Positions 11,469-21,554 of a DNA stretch of 36,554 nt are shown piece by piece (position 1 is the first letter of the stretch; each line of letters starts with the position of its first letter). This DNA comes from Zancudomyces culisetae. Its lineage: Eukaryota; Kickxellomycota; Harpellomycetes; Harpellales; Legeriomycetaceae. Below the pieces are notes generated by a model. The model was not told the origin of the DNA, ran no database searches, and was given only the letters and a program-made list of their open reading frames with translations. Where the stretch lies: the NCBI GenBank assembly GCA_001969505.1, contig LSSK01001679.1, positions 1 through 36,554 on the forward strand, read 5' to 3'. Position numbers and translations under genes: made by a program.

Positions 11469-11924
11469 ATGTTTGGTGGGTACGATTCATTTCAAAACCG
11501 GCAGATGCAAATGATGCTGGAACAAAAACAAGTATGTAAACAGCTAACTTTTCTTGTGATAAACGAATTTACATTTAAAAATTAGAATCTAAAAAAAAAC
11601 TATCAACAATTCCAACATGTATAGATGAAAGATTTTATGCAAATGTATTCTCATATGGTGGCACGATGTTTTGAAGACTGTGCAAAAAAGTTTGACGATC
11701 GAGAGACTAGCGAAAAAGAGGTATTTTGCATTATACTGCTTCATATTTTTGTACAGATTAATGATTCAGCTAGGCAAAAGATTCAGTAAAAACTTTTTAC
11801 AATTCTATAGAAAAACTGTAGCAGAAGGTGTACTTTCAAGTCAATGAAATTCAATGAAAGAGCTGGTAGAAGATTTGCAGAAGAGAGAATGAAAGCTTTG
11901 CAGAACGAGCAAGGCGTTAAATGA
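11469..11924 (+). CDS. TIM9: Mitochondrial small TIM chaperone Tim9, 3 exons
   Basis: Spliced product of 90 residues; exons 11469-11531, 11625-11720 and 11811-11924. Introns are 93 and 90 nt with donors GTATGT and GTATTT and acceptors ATAG. Tim9 forms a hexamer with Tim10 in the intermembrane space and escorts hydrophobic carriers and beta-barrel proteins. The twin CX3C motif is intact: Cys36/Cys40 (CFEDC) and Cys56/Cys60 (CSRRC). The segment EQKQMKDFMQMYSHMVARCF closely matches yeast Tim9 rather than Tim10 or Tim8. No single exon is long enough to be seen as a normal ORF, so the gene is easily missed. Divergent partner MMF1 is also mitochondrial. Confidence 0.95.
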
Positions 11925-11952
11925 TAAGGGAGAGTAGCCAGCCCTCTTTTTT

Positions 11953-12438
11953 TTAATAAATAAAAGTGTTTGGTTGGGGATTACTAACCCTCATTAGAAG
12001 CAAGAATGTATGGGGGGGTTTTATAGTTGTTTTCGATACATGTTAGAGATGTAAATAAGATATTTGTAAGCAATAAAAAATGCTTTAGATAACAAAGCAC
12101 AGGTATACTTACTTTTCAAGTTTGACATTCTTGGCTTCTAAATGATAAGCATTAGTCTAAGAGTAAAAATCCTTAACAACAAGCTTCTGCTGTTCTCAGC
12201 AATACTTATTAACATACTGACAGCCGCTGGAGAAGAGAGGGTGGATAAAAGTGCTGCTGTTTCACATTCCTTGAACCTTAAAGCTAGGTTACTGGGTTGG
12301 TGGGCCACAAAAGATTGCAATCAAGGGTATTAATATCTATTTATTTTACGCCTGATAATGAAAAAGAAATGGAGTCCTACAAAAGACAAAAAAGTAAAAA
12401 AAATGAATTAAATAAAAGAATAATATATAAGCTTCCAT
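11953..12438 (-). CDS. Possible small spliced single-pass membrane protein, 4 exons
   Basis: A model of 72 residues; exons 12438-12350, 12291-12218, 12137-12113 and 11983-11953, with donors GTAAAA, GTATGT, GTAAGT and acceptors CAG, TAG, TAG. All phases close. The N terminus is very hydrophobic (MEAYILFFYLIHFFYFF), then a soluble part with strong coding character (ALRFKECETAALLSTLSS, then AAVKAKNVKLE). The 25-nt exon 3 sits between a TTAG acceptor and a consensus GTAAGT, which is the best argument for reality. Exon 1 is less certain: its T-rich DNA also resembles a polypyrimidine tract ending in TTTTGTAG at about 12378. Its stop lies 29 nt past the convergent TIM9 stop, and its start is 30 nt past the MFS stop. 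The plus-strand frame at 12142-12333 is taken as its shadow. Family unknown. Confidence 0.35.
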
Positions 12439-12467
12439 TGAGGCTGAGCAGAAAATTATTCCAACCA

Positions 12468-14213
12468 CTAAACTTTGGTCTCAGCATTAGCATTTAGGAC
12501 AGAAGCCGAGTTAGTATTAGAGGATGTATTATTGACATTCTTTGCTGGTGCTTTGGGGTTATTGACATCAAACGTCTTGGTAAACAGAACTACAAGGAAG
12601 CCGATACCACTGGCAATTGTAGAACACAAATACACACTACGAATACCTTTCATGAAACACTTGATAATCAGAACCCGGATATCTTGTGGAACATTTGAAT
12701 CAAACGCATGAGACGAGTTGTTGATGACTAAAACTGAAAGTTCTGCGTACTGGGGATGTGCAAGAGCAAAGCTAGTGAGTTGATTCTTAGCGATCTGGTT
12801 AAAAATAGTTGAACAGATAGCAAGACCAATGGTACCACCAATAATACGAATAAATGTAATGAGTGTAGTTACACCTGTGATAAGATTGCGTGGAACTGAG
12901 GCCTGGCCTGCAATAAGCATAAGTTGAATACAAAAACCAAGACCAATACCGGCGATAACCATAAAAAGAGCTTGAATAAATCGTGAAGAGCTCTCTGTAA
13001 GAGTAATATACAACCCAGTTCCAATTGTAAGAAGTAGCATACCAAGCCAGAATACCGGACGATAAATTGCTGTCTTTGAGCTAAAGATACCTGACGATGT
13101 GGCTCCTACAAAGATGGAAAGCATGAAAGGCAGGAGAAAGAGTCCTTGTGCTGTAGCAGAGCCGTTGTAAACAACATGGTAGTAAATTGGCATGTAAAAA
13201 ATGGTAGTAAACATAGTGAATCCCATAAAGAATTGTCCAGTAATAATCACCAAAGGGTTTTGCATAGTGAATAGCTTGAGGTTAATCATTGGTTCGCGTG
13301 ATATTTTTAACTCGATTCCTACGAAGACTACAAGTAAAGCTGCCCCGCCGACAAGCAAGCCAATAGTCACTCCAGAGTCCCAAGCGTATTTTGATCCTCC
13401 CCAGTTCAGTGCCAGCAGGATCATCATTAGAGCTGCAACAAATACAAAGGCACCCAGAAAATCGATTCGTTTTATTTTTTCTATAAGCGCACCACGTGGC
13501 CCAGGTAGCTTAATTAAGAATACAACTACTACGAGCGAAATCACGCCCAATGGCAGGTTAATGTAGAAGCACCATCTCCATGAAACTTTATCAGTAAATA
13601 GCCCACCCAAAAGTGGACCTGCTATACTACTAACTCCAAACACACCACCAAGTACTCCCATATATCTACCTCGTTCGGGTATAGGCACCAAGTCTGAAAT
13701 ACACAGCATAACCATCACAAAGATACCTGCTCCCCCTACACCTGAGAGACCTCGGAATATGATCAACATTATCATACTATTTGACAATCCACATAAAAGC
13801 GAGCCCAGTTCAAATACAACGATACTGAATAGAAGCATTACTTTCTTGCCAAATATATCAGCAAGTGTTCCATAGAGAGGCTGTAATGATGTTGAGGTTA
13901 ACATATATGAAGTTGCTACCCATGATACACTTGATAATGAATTGAAGTCTTGTGCTATTGTTGGCATGGCTGTGGATACGATTGTGTTGTCTAGTGCTGC
14001 CAAGAATAAAGCTGTGGCCAATCCACCTATAATAAACCACAGCGATCTTGGAGACAGTTGCTCATGTTGTCCTTGATCGTTTTCAGGTTGCGAAGTTACC
14101 TTATTTAGGTGGCCGCTGTCCACAGTACTCAATTCTACAGATTCATCAGCTTCATTTAACTCCATTTGTGACATCTGAGTGTGCTCTCCTATCTCTTTTG
14201 ATGCTTTTTCCAT
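12468..14213 (-). CDS. Major facilitator drug:H+ antiporter, DHA2 (14-TM) family
   Basis: Intronless, 581 residues. The family exports drugs, dyes or organic cations (and, in the Vba branch, basic amino acids into the vacuole) in exchange for protons. A hydrophilic acidic N terminus (1-55) precedes TM1. Family motifs are clear: D1 LDNTIVSTAMPTIA (74-87), motif A GTLADIFGKK (115-124), motif B around Arg154 (RGLSGVGGAG), and antiporter motif C GVFGVSSIAGPLLGG (190-204). Fourteen hydrophobic segments run to about residue 550, then a Asn/Ser-rich tail. It resembles Saccharomyces Sge1/Azr1/Vba proteins, but the substrate cannot be read from sequence. It sits alone, with 2.4 kb of upstream DNA that holds two TTCCGGA motifs (14691 and 14739 regions), possible zinc-cluster regulator sites. 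Confidence 0.92.
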   Translation of the reverse strand: MEKASKEIGEHTQMSQMELNEADESVELSTVDSGHLNKVTSQPENDQGQHEQLSPRSLWFIIGGLATALFLAALDNTIVSTAMPTIAQDFNSLSSVSWVATSYMLTSTSLQPLYGTLADIFGKKVMLLFSIVVFELGSLLCGLSNSMIMLIIFRGLSGVGGAGIFVMVMLCISDLVPIPERGRYMGVLGGVFGVSSIAGPLLGGLFTDKVSWRWCFYINLPLGVISLVVVVFLIKLPGPRGALIEKIKRIDFLGAFVFVAALMMILLALNWGGSKYAWDSGVTIGLLVGGAALLVVFVGIELKISREPMINLKLFTMQNPLVIITGQFFMGFTMFTTIFYMPIYYHVVYNGSATAQGLFLLPFMLSIFVGATSSGIFSSKTAIYRPVFWLGMLLLTIGTGLYITLTESSSRFIQALFMVIAGIGLGFCIQLMLIAGQASVPRNLITGVTTLITFIRIIGGTIGLAICSTIFNQIAKNQLTSFALAHPQYAELSVLVINNSSHAFDSNVPQDIRVLIIKCFMKGIRSVYLCSTIASGIGFLVVLFTKTFDVNNPKAPAKNVNNTSSNTNSASVLNANAETKV

Positions 14214-16677
14214 GTTTATATATTATATTGTGTATAATTTAGGGAATAGATTATATTATCAACTCGTCAATTGTTGGTTATTTACAACATTTAACCTTTA
14301 AATGTCTTTCTAATGCGAATGTGCTTATTAGAAAATAGAAATTATAGTTCTGAAAACTCGGCGTGGATCTTTTGTGGAAGCTTAAATACTCTATGATATA
14401 CGCCATGAGATGAACTGATAGTTAGCCGTATAGCTGGCTGCTCTCAAAATTTCTTTCTTTTTCCACGATTATCTCAAAATAAAATACTTTTTTTCTATTA
14501 ACGTTATTACTGGAGATATTTTTAAACCCAATCACAAGTTCCATAATTTATCGGATAAAAATATTAGTCCCACGATTTACACCAAACACCCCCATCTAAT
14601 AGGTGCGCATTTTACCTTCAGAACCAAAGCGTTTTCTAAAATCCCGTCTATTCTTATACAACCTGCAAATGGCAAAAATGACTTTCAAGCTTCCGGATTT
14701 GTTTTTGATTGCTTAGTAATGCTTCCTTTAAAAGTCAATTCCGGAAGACCGATTTTTTGTTAAATTGGCGGAAAGAAAGGTGAGTGAATGACACCAAAGA
14801 TAAAAAAAAAGTCAAGATAAGTAACATAGAAGACATATGCAAACACTAGCTGCGGTTAGCTTATTTGGCTCAAGATACATTTGAAATAGGCATTTTAGTG
14901 CTAGTCCAATTTGGTGAATTGACTTTTTCACTGATAGTATAGTTTTGGCTTATTGACACATACTTTAAGATCGGGTACATGTATATATATAACCTATTTT
15001 TGAGCCATCCAACAACCAGCTATAAAAGGCTCAAATATGATTTGCTAGAATTTTTCCCGGTTTATTCTTATCCTTTTTTTTTTTCAACGCTTTGCGGTTT
15101 ATTAGCGGATTAGTTTTTAACACCAAATTAACAAATTTGTTCTACGAAATGACTATTTGAGCTGACAAATGTTAAGATGTTGGGATGTAGTAATAATGTG
15201 CTGTTTATAAATTATGTAATTGAATTGAAAAGGTAAATTTCCCTTTTTAATCCTCTGATTAGTAAAACACCAATCGATTATAAAAGAACTATTGGAATTG
15301 CGCAACTGTAATGAATCATAGTAGGTGAGCATATTAGTGCTGTGATATCATCAACTATATTATTTGTCTGTGCGAACTTAACCATATAACTAAATGATCA
15401 ACAGAATATATACCTAACTACCATCTAAAATTAACTAGAGCTAAATAACCATCTTTCTTCCTTATCTCAGTTCTATTTTTATTTAAATACAAGTCTGCCG
15501 TGTTCCCCGTTCTACTTGTTTCATATTCATGAATGTACCAAATTGAACACGACATTAGTATATAAATCGACATTGGTAGCAATGTTTCAAAATAAACAAA
15601 AAACCACAAGTGGGTCTTAAGTTATATAGAGTAATGTGTATAGTAACAAGGGATTTATAAAACAGCATATTACAGTACAGTAAAAGCAACATGTAAATTT
15701 ATTTAAACTATCGTACTGTGTCAACAGAGTATTTGATGAAATGTCCTTTTGCCAGGAATAGAGAAAAAAAAGAGAAAAAAAGAGAGGAGAAGAGGAGAGA
15801 TAATAGATAATAGATGAGAACAGGGCTATATTTGCCTCTTACACCCCTTAATGTGTTATACTAATTATGTTTTCACTTTATTAGCTTCACACTTGTCTTT
15901 TCAAATTCAATAATTTGAAGCAGTCTGAATGATTAAATAAATAAAATTGATTTTTTTAAAATGACTTCTATATTTCACAAGATCTAGCCATGACAAAAGT
16001 GTAGGTATCTAATTTGATTATTCATATGTTATTAGCTATAAACTGACTAAAAGTATGTATATCGATGCTTTTAATATCTTATCATAGTAATGTCAGAAAG
16101 TGCTAATGCCGGGATATATTTGCAGTAGCTAATTACTTGTATATTAACTTAGCACTAAAAGAACTTTTTTTGTAACAGCAGATTATCAGTGTATACATTT
16201 TATCAATCTATACTGATCTTGGATATACCATGAGTCGTAATGGAAATACCAGAAAAAACATTGAAGCGAGAACGTGAAAATCAATAAATACTGAATTTTT
16301 GTGCCAATACAGCAAAAATTTAATGCCAAATCCGTTCAGCTGCATTGTTTCATGTGCAAAAGCCAGTTCAAATTTGGTTTGAGCAAATCATGAAGTAGTG
16401 TAGAGCATGTTCCATTTATTGAGATAAACACATACAACTTTTGTTCTTTCAACAGCAACATACCATGAAACAAAAGGGAAAATTCTACTAAAACCACAAA
16501 CTTGATGTTGATTATTCGATTTTTATTTTTTTGTATTTCAGTTTTTCCAGTTGACATTAACCTCCTTTGGAATACATAGAAAAGAATAAGAAACTTCCTA
16601 GAAAGTAGAATTGGAGCAGACTAGCCTAGGCAAAACTACTTGGGTAACAAAAAAAAAGGAATATAGTGTGAACCAAT
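14214..16677. other. Long intergenic/promoter region upstream of the MFS and hydrolase genes
   Basis: About 2.46 kb between divergent starts. It holds two TCCGGA palindromes in the MFS-proximal part (about 14693 and 14740), a purine-rich AG tract at about 15764-15814, and a minus-strand 51-codon ATG frame at about 15573-15418 (MSIYILMSCSIWYIHEYETS). That frame has a plausible hydrophobic start, but no homology or splice partner that I can recognise. Nothing else coding is supported. Confidence 0.45.
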
Positions 16678-18253
16678 ATGTTCAAAACAAGCATAATTAT
16701 CGACTCGGCTCACAGTGGGTTTAAACTGAGCGTTGATATTTACGGACACAATAAACTCAATGCTAGCGAGATAAAACTCGGTGAGCCGCCAGTTATTGAT
16801 TTTGTAAAAACTAATATCCTGTTTGTACACGCAAATGGTATGCCAAAAGAGTTATGGGAACCCGTTATACAAAGGTTATTGAAGCGGGATACAGCCAAAA
16901 AAATAAACAGAATTATCACCTTTGATAGTTTTAATCAAGGAAACAGTAGTGTTATCAATAGCGAACTGCTAAAAGGCGGGTTTATTGAAAAATGTAGGTA
17001 GACTAAGATTGAGTAAAATATACAGGAATACAATTTTCCCCAGATATTATTGAAGGAAATTCTCTTTTGTAAATTGTTGACCGTTTATAAGATGAAATAT
17101 TAATATCTTTGGAGCGGTCAAAGCATCTATACCTAAAAAAAGATCTAATCGATACTTTTTTTTTTGAAACAAAGACACATGGATAGATAATGCTCGGGAC
17201 GTTCTTGCCGTAGTTAGACAGCTTGGGTTGAGCGTAACAAGTACAATTGTTGTCGGACATTCGTTTGGAGCAACAAGTGCGTAAGTCTTACACAAGTTTC
17301 TGTATCAATTTTTACCACGTTTTCGTGATTTATTCATATGACATTATCAATCAGGCATTTATTTTTTTTCCGGGTTTTGAAGATTTGGATGAATAAATGA
17401 GTGGGGGGAATAAAAAAGTATGATATGATACAATATTTAGGCTTATCGCAGAGACAATGTCTCCTCTGACGTTTAAAAAGATAATATGTGCTGATCCAGT
17501 GCTTAAAGAAGTGGAAGAAAGCATTAATAACCCAAAACATATTGTGAACGTTACACTAGCGAGAAAAAACGGATGGAATTCGAAAAAGGCGTTTCTTGAT
17601 TATATAGTCACAAAGATGGCTTATAAAAACTTTTCTAAAGAGGCCTTGGACCTATTTGCGGTAAGCAGAAAGGTGTATTTCTGCCTTTATATTGAATCAC
17701 AATTGCAACTGTATATAATAATAAATGCATGTAAAAATATTATTAGGAATATGGGATCAAAAATGTTGGTCAAAATGGAGCAGACCATTTCAAATTCAAA
17801 ACCGTTCCAGAACAGGAAGCAGTAAGTTGCAGTAGTGTATAATAGCACTTTCTATTTATTATTTACGTTTTGATGAATCTTAACATAAAAGCTAATACAA
17901 AATAGACGGTATATGCAGGCAACGTAATTTCTGTGAGGTATATTTTTAACAAGAGACACTTAATTCAATGCCCTATAATCATAATATATGGAGAAAAGTC
18001 ACTTATACTGTAAGTTACTTGATTATTTGTTTTATATTACAACTTAAAGTGTATAAATTATGGCTTATAACTAGCATTGCAAAACAATCATATCAAATGC
18101 GCTTAAAATTGATACTGTAGGGATGAGGCTCATTCAAAAAAGTTTGTACAGGTGGTTCCTGACGCAAAAGTAGTGGGACTAAAGAACCTAGGCCACTTGC
18201 TAGTTATGGAGGATCCAGAACAAGTCTCAGAAATAATCTTTGGTGCTATATGA
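16678..18253 (+). CDS. Alpha/beta hydrolase (Lpx1-like lipase/esterase fold), 6 exons
   Basis: Spliced product of 301 residues; exons 16678-16993, 17175-17280, 17441-17660, 17747-17821, 17954-18009 and 18121-18253. Donors are GTAGGT, GTAAGT, GTAAGC, GTAAGT, GTAAGT. The oxyanion-side motif is NILFVHANGMPKELW (exon 1). The nucleophile elbow is VVGHSFGA with Ser135 (exon 2). A late strand, IIIIYGEKS (exon 5), precedes the acid residue (Glu253 or Asp259). The catalytic base is His283 in NLGHLLVMEDP (exon 6). The HANG/KELW signature resembles fungal peroxisomal lipase Lpx1 relatives, yet the C terminus (GAI) is not a PTS1, so peroxisomal location is not supported. Substrate unknown. Single-exon ORFs here stop early because of unspliced introns, not decay. 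Confidence 0.85.
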
Positions 18254-18443
18254 ACAGCATTTTTCTAAACCATGATCAGCTTTTTATTTGTTTTTTAAAT
18301 TACCACACTTTTTTTTTGGTTAATTCCTGCATTGAGATATAAATTGGATTTTCTTTGGGTTAAATGAATTTTGTTGTCTATTTAATCTTGTTTCGATTTT
18401 AGAAATACAATAGTCAGAATAAAGTACTTCACTGAAACCAAAC

Positions 18444-18869
18444 ATGAAAAAGGCACAGGTAGTAGTGGTTGAAATAGTATATGAAAATATAAAGAGCTAT
18501 ATAGTCGTAGAAGATCCCAAAAGGACAACAGTGAGGGATCTGAAACACGAATTTTTACTAGATTATAAACGCTCGGCGCATTTCAAACTACAAAATAATG
18601 GAGAGGTAGGTGATGGAGATGAAGGAGATATAAATGTAGACGACATCGAATTATACATTAGCAAAGACGAGGAAAATGAGGATAACAAAAAAGCACAGAG
18701 CAGTGCTAAAGGTGGTGATGAGTGCGACGACATGGATCAAGATAAATTAGAGCTGGAGCGAGGGGAGAACGAGATGCAGCTTGAAAAGTTGACTGAGGAG
18801 GAAAAAACGATAATTGACCTCGGATTTGAGGACGGACAAGAGCTTTATTGCAAAATCAAGGCTCTATGA
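18444..18869 (+). CDS. Small acidic protein, possibly ubiquitin-like fold
   Basis: Intronless, 141 residues. I do not recognise a named family. The pattern suggests a beta-grasp (ubiquitin-like) fold with an acidic insertion: a first strand pair (AQVVVVEIVYENIKSYIVVE), then TTVRDLKHEFLLDYK as strand-helix, a middle segment DDIELYISKD, a disordered acidic insert (about 75-110), and a typical UBL ending LTEEEKTIIDLGFEDGQELY. There is no C-terminal diglycine, so conjugation is unlikely; it would be a UBL domain protein. It is convergent with the CLPTM1 homologue, with only 56 nt between the stops. It could also be an acidic chaperone-like protein. Confidence 0.7.
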   Translation: MKKAQVVVVEIVYENIKSYIVVEDPKRTTVRDLKHEFLLDYKRSAHFKLQNNGEVGDGDEGDINVDDIELYISKDEENEDNKKAQSSAKGGDECDDMDQDKLELERGENEMQLEKLTEEEKTIIDLGFEDGQELYCKIKAL

Positions 18870-18925
18870 TCAATTGAAATGCAAGAATAAATAGAAATAA
18901 ATGAAAATGAATGAAAAAGAGAATT

Positions 18926-21043
18926 TTAGGTCCGTTTCGGATAAATATACCACTGATAACATAGCACAAAAAATACAATGTCATCACGGAAAGTACCTAG
19001 TCTGGTTAGCCAAGGCATAGGTGTGACCATTGCAAACAAATCATCAATAAAAGTCGACAGGAATCGGTAGAAAAAGGCAGTAAGGGGAACTGAGCGTACA
19101 GACTTCAAGTGGTAGTTAATCATAATTTGTGGCCACATCTGAATAAATTCCAAGACGTACACACACGCCAAACTTATGTGAACTAAGTAGGAAAACATAC
19201 TGGAGTGTCTTTGATAGGACAACGAGTATGCAGAGTAAGCTACTATTAGCGGGATGCCGAGTGTGTTGATGTATTTAATCGTTTGGGCGTCGACTTTTTG
19301 TCTGATTTGCAGAGTATCTTTTACCTCGTCTTTGACGCCATCTTTGTTTATTTCACTATCTTCTTTGGGTTTATCGATCTTGGTTATTTTTTCAACGGTA
19401 GAATTATCCGATTTCAGAATGTTTTCTTTTTCCTTTGCTTTTTCCGTTTCATTACCTTTAGTGGTTGGTTTGGATTCAACCTTTCCTCTGTCCTTGTTAG
19501 TGGTGTAGTCCAGTAATAAAATCTTGTATACTTTCCAGATTTCAATAACCATGCTGACTATCCCTCCAACCAATACCAGATATGAAGTTTTATCACGCTG
19601 ATCATAAAAATAAAGAACAGATATGATGCTACTGGCCGTTTTAATATACACACCGGATCTAGATATCCCATCCTCATCAACATCTCGGGAGGCGTCGTTA
19701 TTCTTATCTACTGCCTTGTTGGTGTTGTCGGTATTAAACGAACTCGACCAAAACGCAACATCTTCTTTATACGCCAGAACTTCGAATAAAATATGAAGAA
19801 TTGATGCAATCAAGGTAATAAACAAAAGTTTGGGATTGGCTTCATAGAACATCTTTTTCAAATTATTGATTTCTTCTGGTGGCAAAGAAATTATCAAATT
19901 GTTATTTTTTTCTGTGGAAGAGTATTGGTACTGCCTGACAACATTATCTAGCATACAGCTGATCCTAAACCATCCTAGCTTGACTGATTGGAAATTCAGA
20001 GTTACATTGTATCGCTTACTTTCCGCTATATCATTTTGATCTAAACCCGGAACTATCGGCTCAAATGTTTCTGTTCGCGGCGCCAACGGGTTCTCCCAAA
20101 ACAATGGTAGATAATAATTCTTTTTATTTTTTTGACTATCTTCCAGTGTCACTTGCCGAGTATATCTGGTGATTTCTGCAGGAAAGTTCCACTGAGGAAA
20201 AGCATGGTTTTCCATAACCACTTCTAGCCCGAGATATTTTTTGACATGCAATATCTTTTTGTTTTCATAGTCTGCTGGTTTTGCATCTTTTTTGTTTTGT
20301 ATGCTATCATCAGCGTTATTAGACGCACCCTTTAGCAAGTTGTAGCTATCATCAATAACTCGCTTTCTATATTCCACAAATTTTGTGCGCGTGTACAACA
20401 ACAATGGGTTTTTATTTAACATCAGCTGCTCATTTGTCCGTATTCCTCTTTCATCCATCATATCAGAATTGCTTTTTTCGTCTCTTTGCTTGTCGTTTGC
20501 TAGTACCACCATATCCTTTGTTGAGTGTAAAAACGCATGAAGATATTTTTCACCACTAGTTGGGTCAATTGGATATTGAAGCTGCTTTTCAAATAATAGT
20601 TTGTCAATATTATAGGTACCATCATTGTTGTAATATTCATACTGAATCTTGACTTGATTACTCCCACCCTCTTTGGAAAGAACTTGTCTGTTTTTGTCCA
20701 TTTTGAACAGTACTGGTGATCTGTAGAATAATTCGCTACTCGAAAGTACATACCCATAAGGTTCAGTTAATTCGAGGCTTGAAAAGATGTCTTGGTGGTC
20801 TGAAACATACACGCTCAGCATATACTCGACATTATCCTTTCCATCTATTTTCTGGGTTTGAGTCTGTGGTTGGTACTGAAATCCCATTTCAACTTTTGGA
20901 AACCTTGCATATTTTTTGGCATCAATGTAATCGTACTGTATACTAGGATAGAATAGCCGCACTGCCAAATACAAAAAATTGAGTAGAACATACGCTCCGT
21001 ATCCCACAATCGCCAACGTAGCTATTTTGTTTGCTATTCCCAT
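18926..21043 (-). CDS. CLPTM1 family multi-pass membrane protein
   Basis: Intronless, 705 residues. CLPTM1 proteins are ER/Golgi multi-pass membrane proteins; animal members retain receptors in the ER (GABA-A) or scramble lipids (CLPTM1L). An N-terminal TM (about 8-30) is followed by a long luminal domain with conserved features (YVSDHQDIF, NVTLNFQSVKLGWFR). The family core is MFYEANPKLLFITLIASILH then ILFEVLAYKEDVAFW, and near the C terminus QMWPQIMINYHLKSVRSVPL and FIDDLFAMVTP then LGTFRDDIVFFVLCYQ. A Lys/Glu-rich linker at about 515-590 looks lineage-specific. Human CLPTM1 is 669 residues. Saccharomyces lacks this gene, so its presence helps place the organism. It starts 5' of APC5's end, same strand. 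Confidence 0.92.
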   Translation of the reverse strand: MGIANKIATLAIVGYGAYVLLNFLYLAVRLFYPSIQYDYIDAKKYARFPKVEMGFQYQPQTQTQKIDGKDNVEYMLSVYVSDHQDIFSSLELTEPYGYVLSSSELFYRSPVLFKMDKNRQVLSKEGGSNQVKIQYEYYNNDGTYNIDKLLFEKQLQYPIDPTSGEKYLHAFLHSTKDMVVLANDKQRDEKSNSDMMDERGIRTNEQLMLNKNPLLLYTRTKFVEYRKRVIDDSYNLLKGASNNADDSIQNKKDAKPADYENKKILHVKKYLGLEVVMENHAFPQWNFPAEITRYTRQVTLEDSQKNKKNYYLPLFWENPLAPRTETFEPIVPGLDQNDIAESKRYNVTLNFQSVKLGWFRISCMLDNVVRQYQYSSTEKNNNLIISLPPEEINNLKKMFYEANPKLLFITLIASILHILFEVLAYKEDVAFWSSSFNTDNTNKAVDKNNDASRDVDEDGISRSGVYIKTASSIISVLYFYDQRDKTSYLVLVGGIVSMVIEIWKVYKILLLDYTTNKDRGKVESKPTTKGNETEKAKEKENILKSDNSTVEKITKIDKPKEDSEINKDGVKDEVKDTLQIRQKVDAQTIKYINTLGIPLIVAYSAYSLSYQRHSSMFSYLVHISLACVYVLEFIQMWPQIMINYHLKSVRSVPLTAFFYRFLSTFIDDLFAMVTPMPWLTRLGTFRDDIVFFVLCYQWYIYPKRT

Positions 21044-21554
21044 TATTCCTTTGCTTGCTGTACCGAGTCTTTTATTTTATTTTGCTTTTCTCGTGTTTTA
21101 TCGTTTAAATAGCACAAGGTTGTTTGCAAAGTTGGAAGAACAGTTCGAAATTTTTCCTTTTTCCGTCCAAAATACGGAATATGTTGAATATGATTTTTTG
21201 TATTTTTACACTTTGTTTATGCAAGAACAAGAACAAGAAAATGCAAGTTGACAAATGTTGAAAAGCAATTTTACAGCTTGTTCTGGGTTGAAAATTATAC
21301 AGGAAACAATGGTGTTTTGAAAATTGGAGTTTGTGATAGTTTCAGCCTTTCTGTTTTACTTTTCCTGTCCTAGTATTCGTAAGCTAATAACGTGCCGACT
21401 TGATTAGATCAAGAGCGCACTGGCAAGGCGAAACTCGATTCAAAAAAAAAGTTGTTATTGTTATATGCATAAATCGTCTATATCAAATGTCATCACATAA
21501 AATAAGCGGACATGGCCAGTAAAAATATTCTTTTATAATGGTACAAAAATATGG
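21044..21554. promoter_or_regulatory. CLPTM1 promoter and APC5 3' flank
   Basis: 511 bp between the CLPTM1-like start and the APC5 stop, both genes on the minus strand. No further gene is supported; a plus-strand frame from 20979 to 21251 is mostly the antisense shadow of the CLPTM1 N terminus. Confidence 0.5.

Noticed and set aside
12142-12333. 63-codon plus-strand ORF with a hydrophobic start
   Set aside because: The opposite strand gives better coding character and splice signals; treated as its shadow.
17003-17295. Two overlapping minus-strand ORFs of 82-85 codons
   Set aside because: They overlap intron 1 and exon 2 of the hydrolase, whose catalytic serine motif fixes the plus strand.
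17457-17825. 122-codon plus ORF as a separate gene
   Set aside because: It is exon 3 of the hydrolase read through an unspliced intron.
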